A stretch of DNA of 64,000 nt, taken from positions 248,001-312,000 of the forward strand of contig OZ244910.1 in assembly GCA_965221735.1 (NCBI GenBank), written 5' to 3'. The notes below the pieces were generated by a model that was not told the DNA's origin, did no database searches, and was given only the letters and a program-made list of their open reading frames with translations. The position numbers and the translations under genes are program-made. The first letter of the stretch is position 1. Each line of letters opens with the position of its first letter. The DNA is from UBA2991 sp965221735. GTDB taxonomy: Bacteria; Chloroflexota; Dehalococcoidia; Tepidiformales; Tepidiformaceae. Positions 24,522 through 31,627 of this stretch are shown one piece after another.

Positions 24522-25148
24522 CTAGTCGCCCTTGTCTTCGCTTTCGGTTGATTCGCCTGGCTCCGGCTCGCCGCCCTCGCCCACGATCACCATCGCGGGG
24601 CGGATGACGGCGCCGCTCAGGGCGTAGCCCTTCTGGACGACGTGCAGGCAGACGTTCTCGGGGCCGGGGGCGCGGCCCACGGCCTCGTGCTGCGTGGGGT
24701 CGAAGGTCTCGCCCTCGGCGGGCACCTCCGTCACGCCCATGCTCTCCAGCAGGCCGCCCAGCTTGCGCTCGATGGCGAGCACGCCCTGCACCCAGTTCAG
24801 CCCGGCGAGCGTGCTGTCGAGTGTCTCGACGGCGCGCCCGAAGTCGTCCCGGATGGGCAGCAGGTTGATCACCAGCGCGGCGCTCGCGAGGCGCGCCTGC
24901 TCGGCCCGCTCCTGCTCGACGCGGCGCTTGTAGTTCGCGTGGTCGGCGGCCGCCCGCTTCCAGTTCGCCTCGAAGCGCTCGGCCTGGGCCAGCGCGGCCT
25001 CGAGCTGCTCCTGCAGGCCCTCGGCGGGCGCCTCCTCGGGCGCTGGCGTCTCGGCTTCCGCATCGGACGCGGCGGCGTCGCCGCTGTCCTCGGCCATGCG
25101 CGCGGCCGCGCGCTTGTCGACGAACCTGGGAGCGTCGCTGTCGCTCAT
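24522..25148 (-). CDS. grpE: Nucleotide exchange factor GrpE
   Basis: A 208-residue GrpE. The N-terminal 60 residues are acidic and disordered, followed by a long coiled coil (RFEANWKRAAADHANYKRRVEQ) and the C-terminal beta-domain (GVTEVPAEGETFDPTQHEAV, VVQKGYALSGAVIRPAMVIV). It releases ADP from DnaK and acts as a thermosensor in other bacteria. ATG overlaps the hrcA stop by 4 nt, so translation is coupled to the repressor. Confidence 0.95.
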   Translation of the reverse strand: MSDSDAPRFVDKRAAARMAEDSGDAAASDAEAETPAPEEAPAEGLQEQLEAALAQAERFEANWKRAAADHANYKRRVEQERAEQARLASAALVINLLPIRDDFGRAVETLDSTLAGLNWVQGVLAIERKLGGLLESMGVTEVPAEGETFDPTQHEAVGRAPGPENVCLHVVQKGYALSGAVIRPAMVIVGEGGEPEPGESTESEDKGD

Positions 25149-26203
25149 TGGTCCTCCTCGGGTGTGCCCGCCGCCTCCGTGTCGCCGTAGAAGCGGCGCA
25201 TCAGCTCGGTCAGGACGTCGCTCACGTAGCGCACGTGCGCGACGGCGTCGGGATAGTCGAGCCGGGTCGGGCCCAGCAGCCCGATGAGGCCCCCGGCCCC
25301 TCCCGCCGGTCCGTAGCGCGAGAGCACGAAGCTCATGTCGCGGTAACGCTCGGCGGGATTCTCGTCGCCGATCACGATCGCCACGTCGTCGCTCCCGAGC
25401 GCCCGCGCCGGAATCGCGCGCTGCAGGCGCGAGGTCTCGACCGCCTCGAGCGTGTCGAGCAGGCGGTCGCTGTCGCCTTCGTATTCGGGCTGGCGCAGCA
25501 GCTCGCGCACGCCCTCGATGACGGGCGTCTCGCTGGCGGCGTCCTCCTCGCTGCGGAGCAACGCCACCACCTGGTCGACCACCTGCCGCTCGACGGCGGC
25601 GGCCGCCGGCACCCTCGCCTCGATCTCCGAGGCGGTCTTGCCCTCAAGCTGCTGGTTCAGGCGGCCGGCCAGCCGCGTGAGCTGGTCCTGCGTCGTCGCC
25701 TCCTCGAACTGCAGCGTGTGCTGCAGAACGGCGGCGTCGTTCATCACCACCACCAGCAGCGCGCTCTCCTCCGTCAGCTCGACCAGCTGCAGCTGCTTCA
25801 GCCGCACCTCCACCATGTGGGGCGGCGTCGCGATCGCGGCCGTGTGCAGCGAGTTCGCCAGCACGCTCGCCGAGAGCGACAGCCAGCGCTGCAGGTTGAC
25901 CGCGCTCTGGTGGAACTGGTGCAGGATCGTCAGCTCCTCCGCGCTGCTCAGGCGGCGCTCGCCCATGAGCGAGCCGACGTACGTGCGGTAGCCGAGGTTG
26001 CTCGGCACCCGCCCCGCCGACGTGTGGGGATGCGTGATCAGGCCGTCTTCCTCGAGGGCCTTCATTTCGCTGCGAACGGTGGCGCTGGAGAGGTCCAGAT
26101 CGTGCCGCGCCACGAGCGCCGCGGAGCCGATCGGCTGCGCGCTCTCGACGTAGTCCTCGATGATGAAGGCGAGGATCCTGGCCCTTCGCTCTGACAATGC
26201 CAT
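25145..26203 (-). CDS. hrcA: Heat-inducible transcription repressor HrcA
   Basis: A 352-residue HrcA. The winged helix is at 1-75 (RRARILAFIIEDYVESAQPI, LDLSSATVRSEMKALEEDG), then the GAF-like dimer domain and C-terminal YGPAGGAGGLIGLLGPTRLDYP, the family hallmark. HrcA binds CIRCE and is kept active by GroEL. A perfect CIRCE operator lies 22 nt upstream of its own start, so it represses this operon and itself. Confidence 0.96.
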   Translation of the reverse strand: MALSERRARILAFIIEDYVESAQPIGSAALVARHDLDLSSATVRSEMKALEEDGLITHPHTSAGRVPSNLGYRTYVGSLMGERRLSSAEELTILHQFHQSAVNLQRWLSLSASVLANSLHTAAIATPPHMVEVRLKQLQLVELTEESALLVVVMNDAAVLQHTLQFEEATTQDQLTRLAGRLNQQLEGKTASEIEARVPAAAAVERQVVDQVVALLRSEEDAASETPVIEGVRELLRQPEYEGDSDRLLDTLEAVETSRLQRAIPARALGSDDVAIVIGDENPAERYRDMSFVLSRYGPAGGAGGLIGLLGPTRLDYPDAVAHVRYVSDVLTELMRRFYGDTEAAGTPEEDQ

Positions 26204-26224
26204 TGTGAACCTTGACGACCTATG

Positions 26225-26251
26225 TTAGCACTCTCGGGGCAAGAGTGCTAA
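26225..26251. promoter_or_regulatory. CIRCE operator (HrcA binding site)
   Basis: TTAGCACTC-N9-GAGTGCTAA is a perfect 9-nt inverted repeat with a 9-nt spacer, identical to the consensus. It lies between hrcA and the divergent nadD; its right arm ends 13 nt before the nadD -10 box, so HrcA may affect nadD as well. Confidence 0.97.
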
Positions 26252-26264
26252 TGACCCGATCGGA

Positions 26265-26270
26265 TACACT
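26265..26270 (+). promoter_or_regulatory. Leaderless -10 box (TACACT)
   Basis: TACACT ends 6 nt before the nadD ATG. Confidence 0.5.
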
Positions 26271-26276
26271 CGCACC

Positions 26277-26864
26277 ATGCCCATCGGCCTGCTCGGAGGC
26301 ACCTTTGACCCCCCGCACGTCGGCCATCTCGTCCTCGGCGAGTGCGCCCGCGAGCAGCTTGGTCTCGAACGCGTCTACTTCATGCCCGCGGGCGATCCGT
26401 GGCGCAAGGCCGGCCTCGGCGTGAGCTCCGCCGCCCACCGCCTCGCCATGACCCACCTCGCCATCGCGGACAATCCCGGCTTCCACCTCGACGAGCGCGA
26501 GATCGAGCGCATCGGCCCCACCTACACCGTCGACACCCTGCGCGAGATGCACGCCCAGGGCCTCGACGATGTCGTCCTCATCCTCGGCAGCGACGCCCTC
26601 GCGGACATGCCCGCCTGGCGCGACCCCGACGTCATCACCGCCCTCGCCCGCCTCGCCGTCGCCCCCAAGGGCGCCGACCAGGGCGAGCAAGCCTGGCTGG
26701 CCGCGCAGTTGGGCCTCGATACCCCGCCAATCGTCGTCGAGATGCCCCCGCTCCCGGTCAGCTCAACGCTCGTGCGCGAGCGCGTCCGCGAGAGGATGTC
26801 CATCCGCTACCTCGTGCCCGCGGCCGTCGAGGACTACATCCGCGAGCACGGCCTCTACCGGTAG
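26277..26864 (+). CDS. nadD: Nicotinate-nucleotide adenylyltransferase
   Basis: A 195-residue NadD making deamido-NAD from nicotinate mononucleotide and ATP. GLLGGTFDPPHVGHL has the HxGH-type nucleotidyl-transfer motif and PLPVSSTLVRERV the ISSTxxR motif. The length is normal. It is divergent from hrcA with CIRCE between, so a heat-shock link is possible. Its end overlaps the convergent glutaredoxin-like gene by 10 nt. No rsfS (ribosome silencing factor) gene follows, unlike in many Gram-positive genomes. Confidence 0.92.
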   Translation: MPIGLLGGTFDPPHVGHLVLGECAREQLGLERVYFMPAGDPWRKAGLGVSSAAHRLAMTHLAIADNPGFHLDEREIERIGPTYTVDTLREMHAQGLDDVVLILGSDALADMPAWRDPDVITALARLAVAPKGADQGEQAWLAAQLGLDTPPIVVEMPPLPVSSTLVRERVRERMSIRYLVPAAVEDYIREHGLYR

Positions 26865-27109
26865 CGCTCCCGCAGCGCCGCCTCCAGCGCCGCCGCCCGG
26901 ATGGGCGCCCGCGCGACCTCCTCGCCGCCGGCCGCGATCACGGGGACCGCGTAGTTGTAGCGGGCGCGAAGCTCGGGGTTCGCATCGATGTCGATCGCGT
27001 CAATTGAGAAGCCGAGGCGCTCGGCGAGCGCGTCGAGGAGCGCCCGCGTCTCGTCGCAAAGGGGACAGTCGGGGCGCGTGTAGAGGGTGACCGGGCCGGG
27101 GGCGCTCAT
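26855..27109 (-). CDS. Glutaredoxin-like / DUF836 thiol protein
   Basis: An 84-residue thioredoxin-fold protein. VTLYTRPDCPLCDETRALL carries an intact CPLC redox motif with both Cys encoded normally, unlike the Sec proteins in this window; VPVI holds the cis-Pro. It would act as a cytosolic thiol-disulfide oxidoreductase. ATG overlaps the lgt stop by 4 nt. Confidence 0.82.
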   Translation of the reverse strand: MSAPGPVTLYTRPDCPLCDETRALLDALAERLGFSIDAIDIDANPELRARYNYAVPVIAAGGEEVARAPIRAAALEAALRERYR

Positions 27110-27993
27110 GCCGGGGAGGGTGTCGACTCGTCCTCGGCTTCTTCCGGCGGCGGACCGAGCACGCGGTCCTCCCACTCATCCGTGATCCCGCCCGGGTACC
27201 GGCGGAACACACCCGCCAGGATGATGGCGAGCCCGATGACGATCGCCGCCACGATCTGCGGCACGGGGATGCCGTCGACCGTCTGCTCGTCGATGCGGAA
27301 CTCGGAGAGCCCGAAGCGCATCACCGAGTAGAGGATGGCGTACGTGCAGAATGTCCAGCCGGGGACCTTGATCACCCGCCTCGCCACGAACAGCAGGATC
27401 GCGAGGATGACGAAGTCGCCGAGCAGCTCGTAGCCCCCCGCCGCCGGGTGCACGGCCTGCCCCAGTTCGCCCAGCGTGTTCGGGTGCACGTAGACGAACG
27501 CCCAGGGCAGATCGCTGGCGGTCGCCAGGTGCTCCCCGTTGATGAGGTCGCCGATACGCCCGAGGCCCTGTCCGAGGATCATTCCCGGGCCGGCCGCATC
27601 CAGGCAGATGCCGATGGGGTAGCGCTGGATGGCGCCGTAGATCACCCCGCCCAGCACTCCCCCGATGAGGCCCCCGTAGAGGGTGATGCCCCCTTCGGTG
27701 ATGTCCGTCACGATCGCCGCCAGGTCGTTCTCGAAGCGGTCCCAGTGCTCGAACACGAAGAAGAGCCGCGCTCCCACGATCGCGCTGACCACCGACACGA
27801 GCGCGATCTCCTGCCCGACGTCGGAAGGCACGCCGTCGACCCGCGCGAGGTACACCGACAGGCTCACGCCGCAGATGATCCCGATCGCGGTGAACAGCCC
27901 GTGCCACGTGATCGTCAGCCCGAAGATCTTCCCGATGTCCGGGTCGATGTCGATCGTGATGGAGAGGAGCAGGGCCAGGGAAGAGAGGTCCAT
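27106..27993 (-). CDS. lgt: Prolipoprotein diacylglyceryl transferase
   Basis: A 295-residue integral membrane enzyme that adds diacylglycerol to lipobox cysteines. Seven hydrophobic helices are visible; ITWHGLFTAIGIICG is the N-terminal signature and GLGRIGDLINGEHLA the Lgt signature (family consensus GxxGNFxNGE; here Asp replaces Asn). HPAAGGYELLG and the Arg in LSEFRIDEQ match the catalytic region. It serves lipoproteins such as the sugar dehydrogenase at 5076-6416. The acidic C-terminal tail is longer than usual. Confidence 0.92.
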   Translation of the reverse strand: MDLSSLALLLSITIDIDPDIGKIFGLTITWHGLFTAIGIICGVSLSVYLARVDGVPSDVGQEIALVSVVSAIVGARLFFVFEHWDRFENDLAAIVTDITEGGITLYGGLIGGVLGGVIYGAIQRYPIGICLDAAGPGMILGQGLGRIGDLINGEHLATASDLPWAFVYVHPNTLGELGQAVHPAAGGYELLGDFVILAILLFVARRVIKVPGWTFCTYAILYSVMRFGLSEFRIDEQTVDGIPVPQIVAAIVIGLAIILAGVFRRYPGGITDEWEDRVLGPPPEEAEDESTPSPA

Positions 27994-28060
27994 CGGCGGG
28001 TATCGTACGGCGCGTTTCGCTCACGGGCGAAGCCGTTTGCCGCCGGTTCGCGCGAGGCCG

Positions 28061-28066
28061 TAGGCT
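28061..28066 (+). promoter_or_regulatory. Leaderless -10 box (TAGGCT)
   Basis: TAGGCT ends 8 nt before the fabI ATG. Confidence 0.4.
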
Positions 28067-28074
28067 TGCCTGCC

Positions 28075-28866
28075 ATGTCAGGCATGGAAGGCAAGACCGC
28101 CCTCGTCTCCGGCGTCTCCAACGACCGCTCCATCTCGTGGGGCATCGCGAAGGCGATGCACGAGGCCGGCGCCACTGTCGCCCTCTCCTACGGCCCCGCC
28201 ATGGAGAAGCGCGTCCGCCCTCTCGCCGAGAGCATCGGCTGCGACTTCGTGGAGTACTGCGACGCCACGAGCGACGAGAACATCGAGTCGCTCTTCGCCA
28301 AGCTCGCCGACCGCTACGGGACGATCGACGCGGTCGCCCACGGCATCGTCGGGGCGAAGCGCGACGACCTCTCCCGCCCCTTCATCGAGACGAGCCGCGA
28401 CGGCTTCCTGCTTGCCCAGGAGCTCTCCGTCTACTCGCTCGTCGCCCTCACCCGCGCCGCCCGGCCGCTCATGCCCGAGGGCGGCAGCGTGGTCACCCTC
28501 TCCTACCACGGCTCCCAGAAGATGATGCCGAGCTACAACGTGATGGGCGTCGCCAAGGCCGCCCTCGAGTCCGCTGTCCGCTACCTCGCCTCCGACGTGG
28601 GGCCGCAGGGCATCCGTGTCAACGCCATCAGCGCTGGCCCTGTCCGCACGCTTTCTGCTGCGGGCGTGGGCGAGTTCCGCAACCTCTACAAGGTCTTCCC
28701 CCAGGTCACGCCTCTGCGCCGCCACATCTCGATCGAGGACGTGGGCGCCGCCGCCGCCTTCCTCGCCAGCGACGCCGGCGCCAACATCAGCGGCCAGGTG
28801 CTCTACGTCGACGGCGGCTTCAACACGCTCGGCATGGCCATGCCCCCCGACGAGGAAGAGGGCTAG
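28075..28866 (+). CDS. fabI: Enoyl-[acyl-carrier-protein] reductase (NADH)
   Basis: A 263-residue FabI-type divergent SDR, the last step of each fatty-acid elongation cycle. GVSNDRSISWGIAKAM is the diagnostic FabI cofactor loop, HGIVGAKRDDLSRPF and LSYHGSQKMMPSYNVMGVAK give the Tyr-x6-Lys active site, and PVRTLSAAGV and GQVLYVDGG are typical. The bacterium thus uses a FabI, not FabK or FabV, at this locus. Followed after 8 nt by a quinone oxidoreductase, probably one transcript. Confidence 0.93.
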   Translation: MSGMEGKTALVSGVSNDRSISWGIAKAMHEAGATVALSYGPAMEKRVRPLAESIGCDFVEYCDATSDENIESLFAKLADRYGTIDAVAHGIVGAKRDDLSRPFIETSRDGFLLAQELSVYSLVALTRAARPLMPEGGSVVTLSYHGSQKMMPSYNVMGVAKAALESAVRYLASDVGPQGIRVNAISAGPVRTLSAAGVGEFRNLYKVFPQVTPLRRHISIEDVGAAAAFLASDAGANISGQVLYVDGGFNTLGMAMPPDEEEG

Positions 28867-28874
28867 CGGACGCC

Positions 28875-29861
28875 ATGAAGGCGATCGTCATCGAGAAATC
28901 CGGCGCGGGCGGCTCGCTCGTCTACCGCGACGTGCCGGACCCCATCGTCGGCCCCGACGATCTGCTCGTCGCCGTGCGCGCCTGCGCCCTCAATCGCGCC
29001 GACGTGCTCCAGCGCATGGGCGGCTACCCCCAGCCCGGACCGAGGCCGGAGTTCGAGATTCCCGGCCTCGAGTACGCCGGCGAGGTCGTCGAAGCCGGCT
29101 CGCGCGTCGAGGGTTTCGCCCCCGGTGACCGCGTCATGGGCCTCGTCCCGGGCGGCGGCTACGCCGAGCTTGTGAGCGTCCCCCAGCGCCTCGCCCTGAA
29201 GGTTCCCGACTCGTTGAGCTGGCAGGAGGCGGGCGCGACCCCCGAGGTCTACATCACCGCCCACGACGCCCTCATCCAGTGCAGCCTGCAGGCCGGCGAG
29301 CGCGTGCTCATCCACGCCGTTGGGTCGGGTGTCGGCGTCGCCGGCGTCCAGATCGCGAAGGCGATGGGCGCCTCGCAGGTCTTCGGCACCGCGGGCAGCG
29401 CCGAGAAGCTCGCCCGCGCCGCCGAGCTGGGCCTCGACGTGGGCGTGAACTACCGCGAGCAGGACTTCGCCGAGGTTGTCCGTGAAGCCACCGCTGGCGC
29501 CGGCGTCGACGTCGTCCTCGACGTCATCGGCGCCGACTACTGGGAGCGGAACCTGCGCGCGCTCGCGCGCCAGGGCCGCATGGTCGAGGTCGGCCTGATG
29601 AGCGGAGCCGACCTTCAGAACGCGAGCCTCGGACCCCTCCTGATGAAGCGCCTTCAGGTGCGCGGCACCACCCTCCGCGCCCGGCCCCTCGAGCAGAAGG
29701 CGCAGGCGACCCGCGCCTTCGAGAAAAGCGTCCTCCCCCACATCGCCTCGGGACGCATCAAGGTCGTCGTCGACAGCGTCTACCCGCTGAGCGAGGCCGC
29801 CGCAGCGCAGGCCTACATGGAGGCCAACGCCAACTTCGGCAAGATCGTCCTCGAGCCCTAG
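28875..29861 (+). CDS. NAD(P)H:quinone oxidoreductase (zeta-crystallin-type MDR)
   Basis: A 328-residue zinc-free medium-chain dehydrogenase/reductase. MKAIVIEKSG opens it; CALNRADVLQRMGGYP and FEIPGLEYAGEVVEAGS are the catalytic-domain blocks typical of PIG3/quinone reductases, and VLIHAVGSGVGVAGVQIAKAMGA is the NADPH-binding fold. No structural-zinc Cys cluster is present. Likely reduces quinones or enones. Encoded 8 nt after fabI. Confidence 0.88.
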   Translation: MKAIVIEKSGAGGSLVYRDVPDPIVGPDDLLVAVRACALNRADVLQRMGGYPQPGPRPEFEIPGLEYAGEVVEAGSRVEGFAPGDRVMGLVPGGGYAELVSVPQRLALKVPDSLSWQEAGATPEVYITAHDALIQCSLQAGERVLIHAVGSGVGVAGVQIAKAMGASQVFGTAGSAEKLARAAELGLDVGVNYREQDFAEVVREATAGAGVDVVLDVIGADYWERNLRALARQGRMVEVGLMSGADLQNASLGPLLMKRLQVRGTTLRARPLEQKAQATRAFEKSVLPHIASGRIKVVVDSVYPLSEAAAAQAYMEANANFGKIVLEP

Positions 29862-29878
29862 GCGCCTGCGATTGGGCG

Positions 29879-30808
29879 CTACTTGATGCCCTCGTACCAG
29901 CCCACGCCGAACAGGAAGTCGCCGCGGCGCACGATCCACGTGTGCTTGAGCGCATCCTCGCGCGTCTCGGGGTGCGTGAACAGGTAGCTGACCCACTGCC
30001 CCGCGCCACCGTCGACGGTGGCGGCGAAGACCTCGCCGTAGTTGAAGCCGGTGGCGTCGATCCGTTCCCGCGTCGTGCCCACGATGTCGGGCCGGTTGGA
30101 GTTGGCGACCGAGTAGAGCTCGCCGTCGCGCTCCTCGAGCACGAAGACGTACCAGGAGCCGTCCAGGGCCTCGGGCGAGTTGTAGTGGTCGATCGTGGCC
30201 TCGATCCCGTCCCGCTCGTAGCGCGCGAGCGCCTGCTCGACGAGCCAGATGGTGTAGGCGGGGGCGTTCGTCTTCGAGGGCGCGGGCGCGGCGTGGCTGG
30301 AGTAGTCGTACCAGCCGGAGCCGAAGAGGAGGCCGCCACTCCGGACCACCCAGGCGTGCTTGCGCTGCTGTTCGCCTGTGTCGGGGTTGAGGAAGACGTA
30401 CGTGATCCAGCGCCCGTCCTCATCGGCGGCCGCCATCGCCGAACCGAAGTGGTAGCCCGTGGCGTCCGTGCCGAGCGGGTCGGTCAGCAGTGACTGCCCG
30501 ATCAGGTCCTCGTTGAAGTGCCCGATGAGCACGCTGCTCGGTGCGTCGAAAACGAAGACGTACCAGGGGCCGTCCACGCTCTCCTGCGAGCTGTAGCGCG
30601 CGACCGCGGCCTCGCGCCCCTCCGCCTCGTAGTAGGCCACCGCCTGCTCGACGAGCCAGATGGTGTAAGCGGGGCCGTTCGCCTGCGAGGGGGCGTCGCC
30701 GTCGTCGTCACCCGCGAGGGCGAGAATCCCGACGACCAGGGCGGCGGCGGCGAGACCGATCCCAAGCACCCCGAGCCCAGCCAGGACCGTCAGTTTCACG
30801 TTCGACAT
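29879..30808 (-). CDS. Membrane-anchored protein with two Cache-like domains
   Basis: A 309-residue exported protein. One N-terminal membrane helix (VLAGLGVLGIGLAAAALVVGILALAG) is followed by two related extracytoplasmic repeats (about 45-165 and 185-305). Each repeat starts with AYTIWLVEQA, continues with a YVFV strand and ends with KH(A/T)W(V/I)VR and (L/F)LFG(S/V)GWY. This is the single-Cache type-2 pattern found in extracellular ligand sensors, yet no signalling domain follows the second copy, so it may be a binding protein or partner of a separate receptor. The ATG with AGAGGA 6 nt upstream is preferred over an extended start at 30880. Confidence 0.75.
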   Translation of the reverse strand: MSNVKLTVLAGLGVLGIGLAAAALVVGILALAGDDDGDAPSQANGPAYTIWLVEQAVAYYEAEGREAAVARYSSQESVDGPWYVFVFDAPSSVLIGHFNEDLIGQSLLTDPLGTDATGYHFGSAMAAADEDGRWITYVFLNPDTGEQQRKHAWVVRSGGLLFGSGWYDYSSHAAPAPSKTNAPAYTIWLVEQALARYERDGIEATIDHYNSPEALDGSWYVFVLEERDGELYSVANSNRPDIVGTTRERIDATGFNYGEVFAATVDGGAGQWVSYLFTHPETREDALKHTWIVRRGDFLFGVGWYEGIK

Positions 30809-30892
30809 TACGTTCCTCTGGTGTAGTTCGATGTTGCGCTCATACGGTACCGGACGCGCTCGTACGAGCTTCGTGAGCAAGCTTTCGAGGGG

Positions 30893-31627
30893 CTACCGCG
30901 GCCCACCCTCCCTTGCGGTGTCCAGGGCCGCGTGCAGCTCGTCGAAGTGCCCGATGCGGCGGTGGGGGTGGGCCGGCGGGTCGTCCGGGAACTCCAGCCG
31001 CTCGCGGTGAATCCACACGCTGTGGACCCCGACACTCCGCGCCCCGCCGATGTCGGCGTACAGGTTGTCGCCCACCATCCAGGCCTCGCCCGGGGCCGCC
31101 CCCGTCCCCGCCAGCGCCTGCCGGAACACGCCGGGGTCGGGCTTGCCCTTCCCGAACTCGCTCTCGATCACGATCTCGTCGAAGTACGGCTCCAGGTGCC
31201 AGCGCCCGATCTTCTCGCGCTGCGTGTCCGACGAGCCGTTCGTGACCATCCCCAGCCGGAAGCCCTGTGACCGCAGCGCCTCCAGCGTTTTGATGGCGTC
31301 CGGGAACGGCGCGACGCGCTCCAGGTACCCCCGAAGCGACCGCCCGGCGATCTCCTCCGCGTCCGAGTCATCGAGCCCCATCGACAGCAGGGACAGGCGC
31401 ACGACGATGGTGCGCGACTCCAGCGGCTTCACGCGGTACTCGCCGACCGCCTCCTCGTCCGCCCAGAAGAGGGCGCTCTCGCGGCGGATGGTTTCGCGCA
31501 GGTCGCCTGCGGCGCACCCGAGGCCGGGCGCCAGGTCGGCGCAGATCTCCTCCCACGAGCTTTGCATGGCGGTCCACATGTCGAGCAGCGTGTCGTCGAG
31601 GTCGAAGAGGATGGCCTTCGGCGTCAT
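30893..31627 (-). CDS. HAD-superfamily hydrolase
   Basis: A 244-residue HAD phosphatase of subfamily IA. Motif I is ILFDLDDTLLD, motif II VTNGSSDTQ, motif III the Lys in GKGKPDPGVF, and motif IV WMVGDNLYADIGGA. The helical cap (about 15-95) is of the type in phosphoglycolate phosphatase and pyrimidine nucleotidases. Substrate unknown; a house-cleaning phosphatase is a fair guess. ATG overlaps the ileS stop by 4 nt, so it is coupled to ileS and to its T-box. Confidence 0.88.
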   Translation of the reverse strand: MTPKAILFDLDDTLLDMWTAMQSSWEEICADLAPGLGCAAGDLRETIRRESALFWADEEAVGEYRVKPLESRTIVVRLSLLSMGLDDSDAEEIAGRSLRGYLERVAPFPDAIKTLEALRSQGFRLGMVTNGSSDTQREKIGRWHLEPYFDEIVIESEFGKGKPDPGVFRQALAGTGAAPGEAWMVGDNLYADIGGARSVGVHSVWIHRERLEFPDDPPAHPHRRIGHFDELHAALDTAREGGPR

